Part shown: piece by piece, positions 27,755 to 38,806 of the stretch | How the letters are laid out: every line of letters starts with the position of its first letter | Numbering within the stretch: position 1 is the first letter of the stretch | Translations under genes and position numbers: made by a program | Notes under the pieces: model-generated | What the model was told of the DNA's origin: nothing | The model's database searches: none | What the model saw: the letters and a program-made list of their open reading frames with translations, nothing else | From: Paraescarpia echinospica | Lineage: Eukaryota > Annelida > Polychaeta > Sabellida > Siboglinidae | Assembly (NCBI GenBank): GCA_020002185.1 | Contig: CM034543.1 | Span: 30,716,459-30,780,458 of the forward strand | Reading direction: 5' to 3' | DNA length: 64,000 nucleotides

Positions 27755-29368
27755 CTAGAGGGATCTGCCAGAAGCCTGAGTTGGCGTCCAACTTAGTGAA
27801 GACCTTCGCGCCCGCCAGCCTACCGAGTGTCTGATCGACTGAAGGAAGGTCGTGTTTCTCCTTCGTAGGTCGACACAAATGCGAACTTTGTGCGTCTCCC
27901 TCTGCCCCTCAACGTCCGAAGTAGGGACAGCCTTCGGTTTCGCCACCACAACCATGCCAGCACACCAGTCCGTCGGGCTTTCAATCCTGCGGATGACGTC
28001 AAGATTTTCCATTCTCTGAAGTTCCTTCCTGACGACCCCTAGCAACGGTATCGAGACTCGTCTCGGTGTAGTCAATGCGAACGGCTTCGCGTCAGACCGT
28101 AGCTTGATTTCGTACTCGCCATTCATCTTCCCTAGGCCTCCAAATAGCTTCGGGTTGTCGCGTCTGTAGACGTCTGCTGCATCGACCGAGTCAACAGCAA
28201 CACGTCTGACAAGATCAAGAGACTCGCACACTCTCCGACTAAGCAGTGACCTCGTCGGGCTATTGACGACGTACACGTCTTCGTGAATGACGACAACGTT
28301 TCGTGACAGCTTGCCACTGAACTTGCCCATGGTTTGTAGGACGCCGTCGTTCGCGCCTACAAGTTTTCTAGTCGACCTGTCGAGTCGCGGACTACCTGCT
28401 TTCTTGTAGTCGTTGGCAGAGATCACAGTAACGTCAGTGTCCAACTTGAAGCAAACGTTCGTGCGAAGGCGAGTGTCCATTGCCTCCAAAACAATGGTGG
28501 ACGTCCACGGTTGGTCGTCGCCCTTCGTCACTTCGCCGAGGAAAGCAAACTCCGACTCAGTGTGCTTAGTGACTACAGATCTCGTTGACCTGCATACAGC
28601 CCCAAAATGTCCGACTTTCTTACACTTGAAGCATGCTGCCTCACGCGCTGGGCACACTGACTTCTGATGAGCCGGAGATCTCCCACAACAGTCACACTTC
28701 CGCGTCGAAGTTGACTGAGACTGAGCTTTCATCTTCTGTTTCGACTGGCTGGGTTTGTACGACTCCCTCGTCCGCACAAAGTCAACATTGCCGCCTGTCT
28801 TCGCCGCAAAGTTGTTCCTCAACAGGGTCTGCTCTTTCCTTGCAGCCTCGTTCTGGCGTGCCATGTCGATTGCCTTCTTCAGTGTCAATGTCGCGTCCAT
28901 CTGCAGTTTCAACGACAACGCCGCATCAGTGATGCCAACGACAATACGATCCCTGATCATTTCATCGTTGAGCGCGCCGTACTCACAATGCTCCGCCAGG
29001 CAGAACAACGCAGTGATGAAACTGTCAACCTTCTCGCCCTCCTCTTGGGAATGTCGGTTGAATTTAGCCCGCTCGAAAATCGCATTGCGTCGAACTACGA
29101 AGTGCGCATCAAACTTGCCTTTGACGACCGCATACACATTCCGTTGTTCATCTGTCAAGCCGAAGCCTGCCATGATATCGTCCGCCTCGTCACCCATCGC
29201 GTAGATAAGTGCGTTGACTTGAACTGTCTCGGCTTTCTCGTCCAGGGCTGACGCTGAACGAAAGCTCTCAAACCGTCGAATCCATTTAGGCCATTCATTA
29301 GGTTTGACGAAGCAGAAAGCATCAGGCGGGGCGATTTGGAATGTTTGGGCCATGACTGGGTCAAACAT
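27755..29368 (-). pseudogene. gypsy gag-protease-RT start, damaged
   Basis: An open frame of 537 codons covers Gag (capsid-like helices, then zinc knuckles CDCCGRSPAHQKSVC and CFKCKKVGHFGAVC near residues 224-258), the aspartic protease and the beginning of RT (VVAKPK...VRICVDLR). The protease active site reads LDTDVTVIS where the family has Asp-Thr-Gly followed by Ala-Asp; two codons are missing, so the catalytic triad is lost. The frame shifts within RT after about residue 505. Confidence 0.85.
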
Positions 29369-29453
29369 GCAAAAATAACGTACCTCGTGGTAGATGTATG
29401 CAAAATTACTTATGCAACAACATCACTGTATTCATCTTAAAATTCTGACACCA

Positions 29454-29573
29454 TGTGGTGTTACTACTGCTTTAGTATAACACGTAAAAAGACATGAATA
29501 CTACATAAAGAAAGAAGACACGTGTAAATAGAAAATGGCTGTAGAGGTAGGAGCGCGATAGCATAACACTACA
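29454..29573 (-). repeat. gypsy 5' LTR (right), 120 bp
   Basis: Near-identical partner of the left LTR, flanked by the GCTAC duplication and adjacent to the primer-binding-like site. Confidence 0.92.
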
Positions 29574-29578
29574 GCTAC

Positions 29579-30471
29579 AACACTATTCAATACTGCAGCG
29601 TTTGACGCGATAGCATTTAATGCAAACGTATTAGACTCGCAGAAAACACAGCTTGACGGGAGTTTCAGCAAGGTAGGCCTACTCACCGTAGTTTTCTCGG
29701 TACACAATATTCAGTGAACAATCCTACTCACGGAAACATAACGCAATGTATCTTCGCTACACATACGACGCTTTCAAAACGTGAAACATCGCACGTACAG
29801 AAAGTTTAGCTGAATCGTATCGCGACGGTAGTTGAACTTGTCATTGTATTCATGCAGTATATGCATATATTAAAAATGAATATCAAAGCAACAGAATGTG
29901 TGTAGTTGCATATTAGTTACTCATTGCAGTTTAAGTTGTCAATTTACGATTTGTTTGCAAACGCGACGTCTCCTGATCGACGACTTTGGAGAATACAATA
30001 TCTATAGTGTGTATTATTCGCAGGGTATCTACTCTCTCCTGGGTTTGTTACCTTACCCCACCGGCTTGCTACACACCCTTAACCCCGTAACGGCATTCGT
30101 CAAATGAGAGGAAACAAACATATTCTGTATTTAATTATTGCAACAGGACATAATAATTATGTAGAGCAGCTCATAAGCACCCGATTGCGTGATCACCTTG
30201 TCAGCCAATCATTTAGCTCATGCATGGGCGACCAATAAATGATCAGCTCGTCAGCCAATGGCAAAGTTCTTTTCACATACATGTTGCATGATATGAACAG
30301 CCCTTATTAAATAATACCGAAGTGTGTATATAATAATATAATATAGACCTATAAACCAGCAGCGCAGCAGTTCAAGCCTTTGGGAGAGAATGACTTGTCT
30401 TGTGGATAACGAAGACACCAAGTCCGTCTGTATCGCGACAAACACTCCCCTAGCATGGACCAAGTGCGGAC
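29579..30471. other. Intergenic, no gene seen
   Basis: AT-rich sequence between the gypsy element and the last exon of the next gene, with only short unsupported frames. Confidence 0.45.
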
Positions 30472-30724
30472 CTAGTACCAGTCGTCGGCCGTCATATAGT
30501 TGTTCTGCATGTAACGCATCTTGTGCACGTCGGGGACACTGAGCGGCTGGACGGGCGGGTAGAGAGGGTCGACGAGCGTGGTGCGGTAGACGCAGCACTG
30601 GTTGCGATTGGGTGGGTCCCGGGCCGACGGCTCGTACAGCGTCGCCGTGCTCGCGTGGGCCATCGTCGACCAGCGCGGGTCCTCCCATTGAGGGTGCACG
30701 CGATGGGTGCCTCGGTCCGCTTGG
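30472..30724 (-). CDS. Unknown gene, terminal exon
   Basis: Acceptor CTCCAG precedes the exon; 253 bases complete the codon split with the previous exon and end in TAG at 30,472-30,474. Confidence 0.6.
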
Positions 30725-32689
30725 CTGGAGGAACAGACACGGTACGATGTATTTGGCGTGGTATATCACGTTAAGCCGGATAATAAAATGTATGTATATA
30801 ATTATTGAAAGGGATAATGTATACATTATACATAAGTTTTATTTTAAGATATACCTTACAATAAATCTTACGATAACAAAAAGTGACGTTAACCGGATAT
30901 TGTAACTCGCCCCGTTCTCCCTTATATCTGTTTCAATCACTCGTTGAGCATGATGATCTGAGTCATGGTGAAGATGATGATGATATTGAATTATGTTTGA
31001 TAAGTGCGCTGCATGGAGACTGAACAGGCCGATTCGTGATTTGCAGATTTGGCCGCACACACACACGCACGCCTGCACGCACGCACGCATACACACACAC
31101 ACACACACGCACGTATGCATAGAAAAAGTTAGTAGTCATCAGTGTGATGTTGGTGCAACATTACCTACGTTATTTATTTAACTTGTGCTTCTAACTTTTT
31201 AACCCATGACATCTGATTGTTTACATGTCGTTTATGTATGTACAGCTGTGCGGTGGCGGTGTTTGCGTGCGTGCGTGCGCTGTGTGTGCGTGCGTGCGTG
31301 CATATGATGAACTTTTTACACATACTTACATCACTATACAGCTGTACATATAATAACGACTGTTTCAAAACATTCAGTAAAATAAGACACGATCTTCCGC
31401 TGACTGCCACCTACTTGTAGACGTTGGCAACAAAGTCCTGGTCGTAGACGGGCAGTCCCATGGTCGCCAAGCCGGGCAGGTCATGGTGTCTGCAGAAGGC
31501 ACAAGGAAGAACGTGACATTGTGGAATAGTCATCTTGTTAAATACAATACAAACAACCAAGGTTTTTTTCAAGTGAAGTAATTTATTTTGCAACATTAAT
31601 TGTAATTTAATGGGCCTGTGCAAGGTTGTTCTTAAGTTGTAATGTTGTGATCATTAAGTAGCGTATGATGTGGGGTATCTATGATCACATAGGACGGGTC
31701 ATAAAGTGAGGCTAAATTTAATCCCTTATTTTCCATGCATCGGACTCTCAACCGAGAGATCCCACGTTCAAATCCTCTAATAGCCGTTTCAAAGTTTTTA
31801 TTCACTCCATTTTGCTTCAGTTCAATTTGTACTTGGCTAATGCAATGGCGGATATTTACGCATGTACAGCCTTGCGCAGTGACTGCAGAGGTCATAACAC
31901 TGTTAGACTTCCTGTTTGGTTAAAAAAAAGTGCAGTGTATTTTTGAGAAATTATTTTTTCCAAAATTCACCTGCTCTGACAAAAGTGCATTTGAGTAGTC
32001 AGACTTCCAGGTGTAATTGTAGAAGCTGTTGACAGTAAAATGGTGTATTTTTTAGCTGATTTTACTAAGCGGAAGGGTATTTGGCAGCAATTTGGCTAGT
32101 TGACCCTTCAGCGGGATTACTGCCTGCATCCATTCGTAAATATTGACAGGAGTCACACGTACAGGCATTTTACGAGAGCTAGAAATATTAGACTTTGACT
32201 AAACTCGACCAGCAAGTCAATGAGATGATAGTAACAGCAGGTGAAAATTTAAGAAATTGTGTAGGTCACGTTTTCTTATAATCACGCATAACATTAACAT
32301 GGTCGCCAATGGGAAAAGTAACAGTGTGCTGCTGCAGTGTGACTTAATTAGGCCAATTACTTCCCAGAGAAGTCGAGGTGTTCAATTGAACAGATCTGCC
32401 AGGGGATTAATTGCAACGTGCTTTGAACAGTCCTAAAACATATATTTAAAACATAAAACCGAAAGTAAAATAATGCACGCACCTAGTGGTCGTCGCGAAG
32501 CCCGCCATTTCCTCCTGGGCGGCGCGCGCACGCGCCTGGCTGTGTCCGCCTACCGGCTGTTTTTCGTAAGACTGGATGCACTGCGGTATGACGGCATCAG
32601 ACGGGTCCAGCGGCATGCGATGTGGGCAGCAGTAGGAATCCCTGTACTCGGAGATCTCCGGCACAGGGTCTAGTGGCGCCATCCGTGTC
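30472..32689 (-). CDS. Conserved-looking multi-exon gene of unknown function (3 exons seen)
   Basis: Exons 32,483-32,689, 31,415-31,489 and 30,472-30,724 join in one open frame. Each junction has GT and AG consensus (GTGCGT, GTAGGT donors; GCGCAG, TGCAG, TCCAG acceptors) and the phases fit exactly. Codon third positions are GC-rich, unlike the AT-rich flank, as expected of coding DNA. The product is proline- and tyrosine-rich with segments such as PLDPVPEISEYRDSY, GLPVYDQDF, PQWEDPRWSTM and a C-terminal MQNNYMTADDWY. I do not recognise the family; the short Pro/Tyr-rich style recalls axonemal microtubule-associated proteins, but this is only an impression. An ATG in the first listed exon could be the start, or further exons may lie upstream. 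Confidence 0.62.
31030..31112. repeat. CA/ACGC microsatellite in an intron
   Basis: Runs of CACA and ACGC repeats; a similar GTGC-rich run lies at about 31,255-31,300. Confidence 0.8.
31415..31489 (-). CDS. Unknown gene, internal exon
   Basis: A 75-base exon between TTCTGCAG and GTAGGTGG; the split codons at both ends match its neighbours. Confidence 0.6.
31728..31790 (+). repeat. tRNA-like SINE head fragment
   Basis: A segment reading CATCGGACTCTCAACCGAGA followed by a B-box-like GTTCAAATCC resembles a decayed tRNA-derived SINE promoter. No tail was identified. Confidence 0.4.
32340..32436 (+). repeat. SINE fragment
   Basis: Contains the CCCAGAGAAGTCGAGGTG...GATCTGCCAGGG...GTGCTTTGAACAGTCCT body shared with the SINE copies at 19,752 and 38,893, in the opposite orientation. 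Confidence 0.6.
32483..32689 (-). CDS. Unknown gene, upstream exon
   Basis: A 207-base exon after a GCGCAG acceptor; it contains an in-frame ATG near its start and a GC-rich coding pattern, and ends at a GTGCGT donor. Confidence 0.55.
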
Positions 32690-33148
32690 CTGCGCACCAG
32701 TAACAATGATAGTAGTCAATTATCTTTTAAAGGGAGCCAGTCTGTTCCCAGTTTTTCATTTATTAATTAACATAATGTTCTTAATAATATAACTGTGTTG
32801 AAGGTGTGGTGTTTAGTCAGCCGGTAACAACGTTCGCAATTTGGAATGTACGACCCCGGAGCATGTTCAAATAGTAAACAAAACACCCAGTTTCAAAACA
32901 AGCTTTATTGGCAATAATGTCAAGTCGGGCCGAGTTGAGTGCAATACCCTTTGATGTTCAACACAGCTGACTTCCTGTTACAAATTACTCAGCTGGTTAG
33001 TTCCGGATCTAGAGTAACAGGCTGCTTCCCTCTGAAGTTGCTTTCCGAGATCGTCCATCTTTTAAATATAAATATCCAGTAAATTCAATTTGGCTGGCGG
33101 TAGGCCTATGCCTCCGACATTAATTTATTATAGTATTAAGAAAATGAG

Positions 33149-33478
33149 ATGAGAATGATTAGATGGGCAGTGGGTGTATGCCTGCAGGAGCACCGGAGGA
33201 ATGAGGACATCTTGAAAGAAGCCGATGTGGAGAGCAATGTTGTCATCATGAGAAGACGGCTGGAGTGGTTTGGCCATGTGAAAAGAAGGAAAGAAAGGAA
33301 AGACATAAGAGCCACCATGGATATGAAGATAAAGGGGAAACGAGCGAGAGGGATGCCCAAGTTGAGATGTGGGGAAAGATTTAAAGGCATCGCAGATGAT
33401 GGAAGAATGGGCTCAGGACGGGAAGAAGTGGAAGAGACTCTGCAAGACCCGCCACCTGCACTAGGAGAAGGCGGGGGA
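33149..33478 (+). pseudogene. LINE reverse-transcriptase 3'-end remnant
   Basis: The frame has the C-terminal signature of non-LTR retrotransposon ORF2: MRMIRWAVGV, RRNEDILKEA, RRRLEWFGHVKRR and GKRARGMPK. Only this terminal part is present, so it is a 5'-truncated insertion. The catalytic RT domain is absent. Confidence 0.75.
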
Positions 33479-33493
33479 AAGGTGAGAAATTAA

Positions 33494-36400
33494 GAAAATT
33501 ATATTTAATAAATTAGGTACATATAACAAGTTCGTGGCGTGGTTGATTGGTGATTGTTTGGACCTGCGTTGCACATAAAAAAGTCCTACCCGTCCGAGCC
33601 TGGACTGCTGTCGAAAATGACATCGGAAGTCGGGTGGGGGGTTGTTTGGTCGGAGTCTCACACAGTTGCATGGATGCTACTCCTCCCAAATGGAACGTTT
33701 CGCCTAAGCAGGGTGGGGGGGTTGTGTGGTGGGGGGATTGTGTTCGCACCCACAGCCTATGGGCCTGTGCAGCCTTGGTTTAAAGATAGGGAACATATTA
33801 CAATCTATATGTATATGATTATCTGATAACAGCACTGTGTCAACAATATATCCCCAGCCGACGATAGACTTAGGGCCTAGTCATAACGTATCACATACGC
33901 ACGCCCGGCCACCCACGCCACGCACCACACACTCGCACGCACGCACGCACGCACGCGCGCACACACACTGTAAGCACAGTAACAATGTCGACATTGGTTT
34001 AGCCTTGAGCCGTTGACAGTATGCCCCATTTACTGTCAATCAATACACGTCACCGACGGTGTCTGTGTGTATGCCTACTATTATTGCCACATCATGACAT
34101 AAACAATTATACAACTAAGGTCATATGACATATATGTGACTATACCTTAATTATGGTCATTAGGCTTACACGCGTAAACCGTCAAGCATAAGACATGTTT
34201 GCTACCTGTTGTGTCGGTCACTTACTGCATGTTTGCGTTTGTAGTGTTTCCTGTTGTGTGATCACGGTAATAAGGCAGGTGCCGGTCGTGTTTTCAACAA
34301 CCAAGGTCGTCCGTCAGGCGTTGAAAACACGGCGAACAAGCAGTCACGTTGCCCCTAACAACGGTTGATCGGACGACGCGGAAGAAGCGACTGTGGCGGT
34401 CTCTAGCGATCGTTTCTTGAACTGATTTATAATGGACTTAAAAGCCACAAGTTAATATTTTCAATGTATTAAATAAGAATTGTTTGGCGTATTGTTACAA
34501 CCTGACAAACACGAAGCGTGAATGCAAGAAATGGCACAGACGTTGCCACAACGTTATTAAATAACGCACACCAGTACTGGTTGATAGTTGGAACACATTC
34601 TTAGTGATTTTATTTTGGGGGACATACAATTAAAATAGAGGCTTACAGTGAAGTGTCTGCTTGATTGATTGGCGGTGGGCTGGAAGTAGCACGTAATTTA
34701 TTTGGAACAATGACCATACGACGTGCGCTGTGAATAATCGCACGTAAAAACGTGCGTGGAACGTTTTACGTACGACACATACGCGAACCTTTCTTCTCCC
34801 ATTTGAGAACTCGGAGACAGCCGCTTTAGATACTTACTTGAAAGCCCATATAGGTAACCATTACAAACAGGGCGCACGCGGCAACTAATCGCCCATTTCT
34901 GGATCTCCGATCCACCGCGCCAATGTCTTTTGGGTTAGGCCACCTTTTGATTTTATGTCACATTGACTGTTTATAAATAATCACATACAATTATTCTAAC
35001 TCTGGACTGGTGTATCGAAGCGGACTCTTAGATGTGAGACAGAATTCTGGTAGGAACAGGTTTCACACACCCATCAACAAATCTCCCAATGTCCATAGAC
35101 GGGACTAGGGAGTTTAGGGGCACGTGCCCCCTAGACCCTTGGAATTTTGTCTCGCTATGCCTGAGCTAGAGTGGCGTGCCCCTTCTAGACATTTTGAATG
35201 TGGGATATGCCTCGTCATTGAAGTTACGGCGGTGAAATGTTTTTTTCAACAGCACTCCCCACCTCCCGTCTTCCGATGTACTGATCCGACAGCGCGATAG
35301 CGCAGTCGTGCTGATGTTCCGGCACCCAATATGAATTTGGTTCGGCCGCCAGTGGAGGCTTTTGTACCCCCCCCCTCCAGAGTACCCTCTTTGGACCCGC
35401 ACCTGCAACTGATCATTACATAAACTACACACAACACAAGCGCACGTGCTAACACAAACCCCTGCGTTAACCCAAGACTCGGCTATATGTAGTAAAAAAC
35501 GGAAGATGAGCAAGAGAGCTGGCGACACGTCAACGATAACGTCCATAGCGTAGACCCACTATACACGGGATTAAGCGGAACGCCAAAGAAGCCTTACTTC
35601 AAGACGTTATCACGATCTGACGATTAAAAATACGTTATTTCGGGAAATGTATTTTTACCGAGCAATCTAAGTCGGTAAGCAGCTTTATAAGCAATCTGGT
35701 GGCGGAGGATCACAAAATATTTAGTAGCTGCGTCATCCTCCCCCCGCGTGAAATGATTGTTGTCACTTGAAACGTTCTCGCGTGGCGCGGGAAATACACG
35801 GAACATCTACACGCCATTCAACGGTTGCTGTTCGAAAGAAGAAGGTATGCCAGCAAGTCCTGTTGTACCTGTCCGCGATGAGTAAATTTATTGTGTCGTA
35901 AAGCACGAGTGCTCGAATCGTGTGCTCTGTACATACATATTATTAGTATATGTAGCAAACGCAGAAAACGTGACTCAAGCACTCATGTAGGAAAGTGTGT
36001 CAAACGTCATCCGCTTGTGTGTGCACGCGCATAGAGCGTACACAGGTTTCTCTTCGCGGGCAAGTTGACTTTCATATACTGATATACCCGTCTATTAATA
36101 ATGGAAAATTGCTTTCAGTAGGTGTAAAGGAACAAACACGCAATGCACATAGTGCGTTTAAAAGACATTAAACAGAGGCTAAACGATATTTTTTAAAAAT
36201 CGCCAGATGGTCAGAATGAATGCAAGATATCCTGGGATCGTTGCTGCATGCGGTTTATTTTGCCAATTTACCACTGGTATTTTTTCAAAAGCTATAACAA
36301 TACGTATGTTCTTCCGCATTCTGCACAGATCGCCGATTAAGATTTCGTGTCTTGGTTAAGTGTGAGTGACCGATATAACTGTAACAAAATGAATCGAATA

Positions 36401-38731
36401 CTTAACGATTCTCGCAAATGTTTTGCCACATATCCCGAAACAAATCACGCTAACGATCGCTTTCGTTCTAAATCATCAAAACGTCAGACATATCTAAGAC
36501 CACGGAGACTAGGGACCAAACTTAACATCCAGTAGTTATCCAAGCAAAATTTTAGGAGAGCAACAGATAAATTAAAAAGTTTGATCATCGATGTTTGTAA
36601 TACTATTTTTTTTTGATTATGTTGTTTTTGTCCGATCATGGCATCCAAGTGTCGTGCGACATCGCAGTACAAAAATCGGTCGTATGGGTAGGCCGCGATT
36701 AATTGTTATGTAAGTCGAATTGTGACTATGTCCAATTTGACTGACATTCGGCCGACATTTTGGTGCAACGGCCAATCTGTTGACTGCAGATTAGCTTCGA
36801 TTATCCAGCCGGAGTGAGGTGGCGGCATTGGCCCGTCACAACGGCCTGGATTATTAAGCTCCAGCCAATGTTACCGGTAGTGGGCTTTACCCCAGATTCG
36901 GGTAGAGACAATGATTGGCTCTCAGGCTAACTATGAAATAACAAATTCAATAAGGATACACTTTTATCAGATAATACTATAACAACTATTCAACATTAAA
37001 CTTATACTGAAAGATGGCACACACAAAATAAACCGACATTAAACTTGTTTTGTAGTTTAATGCCTTTTAATCACATGCATATTCACTAGGTGGCAGCTGT
37101 CATGGCATAACATTCAGAAGGGCCATTCATCGCCAGACTATCATTCTGGTGAAGTCACGCTGCCAGGCGAGAGTCGGTTAAGCGAGACTAACTGCAGATG
37201 CACCCGTCGTGACCGTTCAATGTTTGTGCGTCATCGTGCAACAAGATGACACATCGTGTCAAATATCGTTCGCTCGACGTGAAATAAGTTCTTTTAACGG
37301 GAATGGAGTTTAGCATTACTAACTTACATAGATTCGTTGATTTTAACAAATTACACCAAAAACGACTAGCAGAAATACTATGGCGGTCAATTAAAACAAC
37401 AAGAGCAGCTATTCTTTGGATGGTAAATGTAATATGACATGACAGGTCCAACTAAGACATAATGGTTCAGTGTACAAGACATCCGTTAATTATTAACCAG
37501 GTTTTACAATGCCACGACGACAATAAATAAACTGTTCGACTTGATAATCGCATGATTCGTTTTATCAACTACCTCTGTTGCTGGTCGGCTTTTCGGAGTC
37601 TGCTATTGTGACACGTAAATTAGTATCGTAAATTGCGTAGGCGTATGTGACGGATAATGTCGCTGCAGATGCACGATTTCTGACACCTGATGTAGACTTT
37701 CGCGCTCGCCCCAAAAAAAAAAAAAAGCAAATATTTTAATATTTATAATTTGGCGGATAATTATTTCACGCGACACCGCAAATTGGCCCCGGCAATGGCA
37801 CATCGTTCCGCCAATTTTGTTGCTAGAAATCCACATTACGATGCAACTGATCACCTCCTGCCAACGGTGCATTCATACACACTGCGAGTTTCCGTTGTAG
37901 CCGTACTAGCAGCCTTCACTACCTACATCAATCTTAATTACGTAACAAGAACTATGTCGAACGACGATCACCCATCGTCTGCGCGAAATACCCAAGTGTC
38001 GCCACCTCCCGGGTACATTACGCATTACTTAATTTACAAAGCACTCGGCGGCGCTACTATACCGCACATTTTCTTATAAAAATCATTATTCATACGTCTG
38101 GCAAGAACTCAACTAGACCTGTCTGGCGCGTATTCATCTGATCACAAACAGAAATCGTCCAACCTTATTTCACACGGCTGACTAACTCAGTCCTTTAATT
38201 CAAAATGCAATGGTTCCTGTCCAACAACTACAAACGACATCATAATTCATAAAATAGGTAAAATGTCCGACAGGAATGCCCTTTTCGAGGATTATTTATA
38301 AAGACTGCATCTGGGTTGGGACAACTGGGTTATATTGTGTATGCCCCGAAAAGGCCCAGGAACTGTTAGGAAGGCGGCCAACCTCCCACACACCCAGCAA
38401 CACCGAACCCCAACTTAATCTTCCCACCCCACCCCACCCCACCCGGAGTCACATCTTTAAATCTCACATTGCAGCATGTCACATGATTTCTATTAATATG
38501 CGCCAAGCTTTCTGACCCCCTCCCCCATGAACTACACCCCCCTTATAGTAACTCTATTCCAGTGGAATAGTTTCTATGTAAAAAACAGTTCGGTGATCAA
38601 AACAGTTCATTTCTAAACAGTCACTGATCAGTTCAAGATCCACTGAGATAAAATCATTAATGTGGATGTCTTTGGTCCACAAACAACAGCGGAAGCCATG
38701 ATGTACAATCCATCAAACGCCACCAGGTGGC
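33494..38731. other. 5.2-kb intergenic region
   Basis: I see no supported gene. It holds CACGCACG-type microsatellites at about 33,920-33,970, the repeat block at about 35,307-35,352 shared with 24,965, a poly(A) run near 37,712, and a 109-codon frame at 37,750-38,079 without recognisable domains. A CCCCACCCC low-complexity run lies at about 38,427-38,442. Confidence 0.45.
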
Positions 38732-38806
38732 CTACAGATCTGCGGCTCGGTATACGGCTGCCGAATCGTGCTCTCCGTAACCTTTTGCCTTGGCCTTCTT
38801 GAACAG
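38732..38806 (-). CDS. GLYR1: GLYR1-like terminal exon
   Basis: 75 bases after CTTTGCAG; encodes [20 protein letters not shown] and ends in TAG, matching the family's SAVYR C-terminus. Confidence 0.82.
   Translation of the reverse strand: MFKKAKAKGYGEHDSAAVYRAADL

Larger units (their letters stand above)
25106..29578 (-). mobile_element. Full-length Ty3/gypsy retrotransposon with LTRs and target duplication
   Basis: LTRs at 25,111-25,251 and 29,454-29,573 start TGTGGTGTTA and end AACACTACA. They differ by one base plus a 21-base block present only in the left copy. The 5-base target duplication GCTAC is seen at 25,106-25,110 and 29,574-29,578. Just inside the right LTR is a TGGTGTCAGAATTT primer-binding-like site, and inside the left LTR a purine tract AAAGGGAGA. 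The coding region lies on the minus strand and is broken by frameshifts. Confidence 0.93.

Noticed and set aside
37750..38079. 109-codon plus-strand frame
   Set aside because: No recognisable domain, no promoter or splice context, and surrounded by non-coding sequence.
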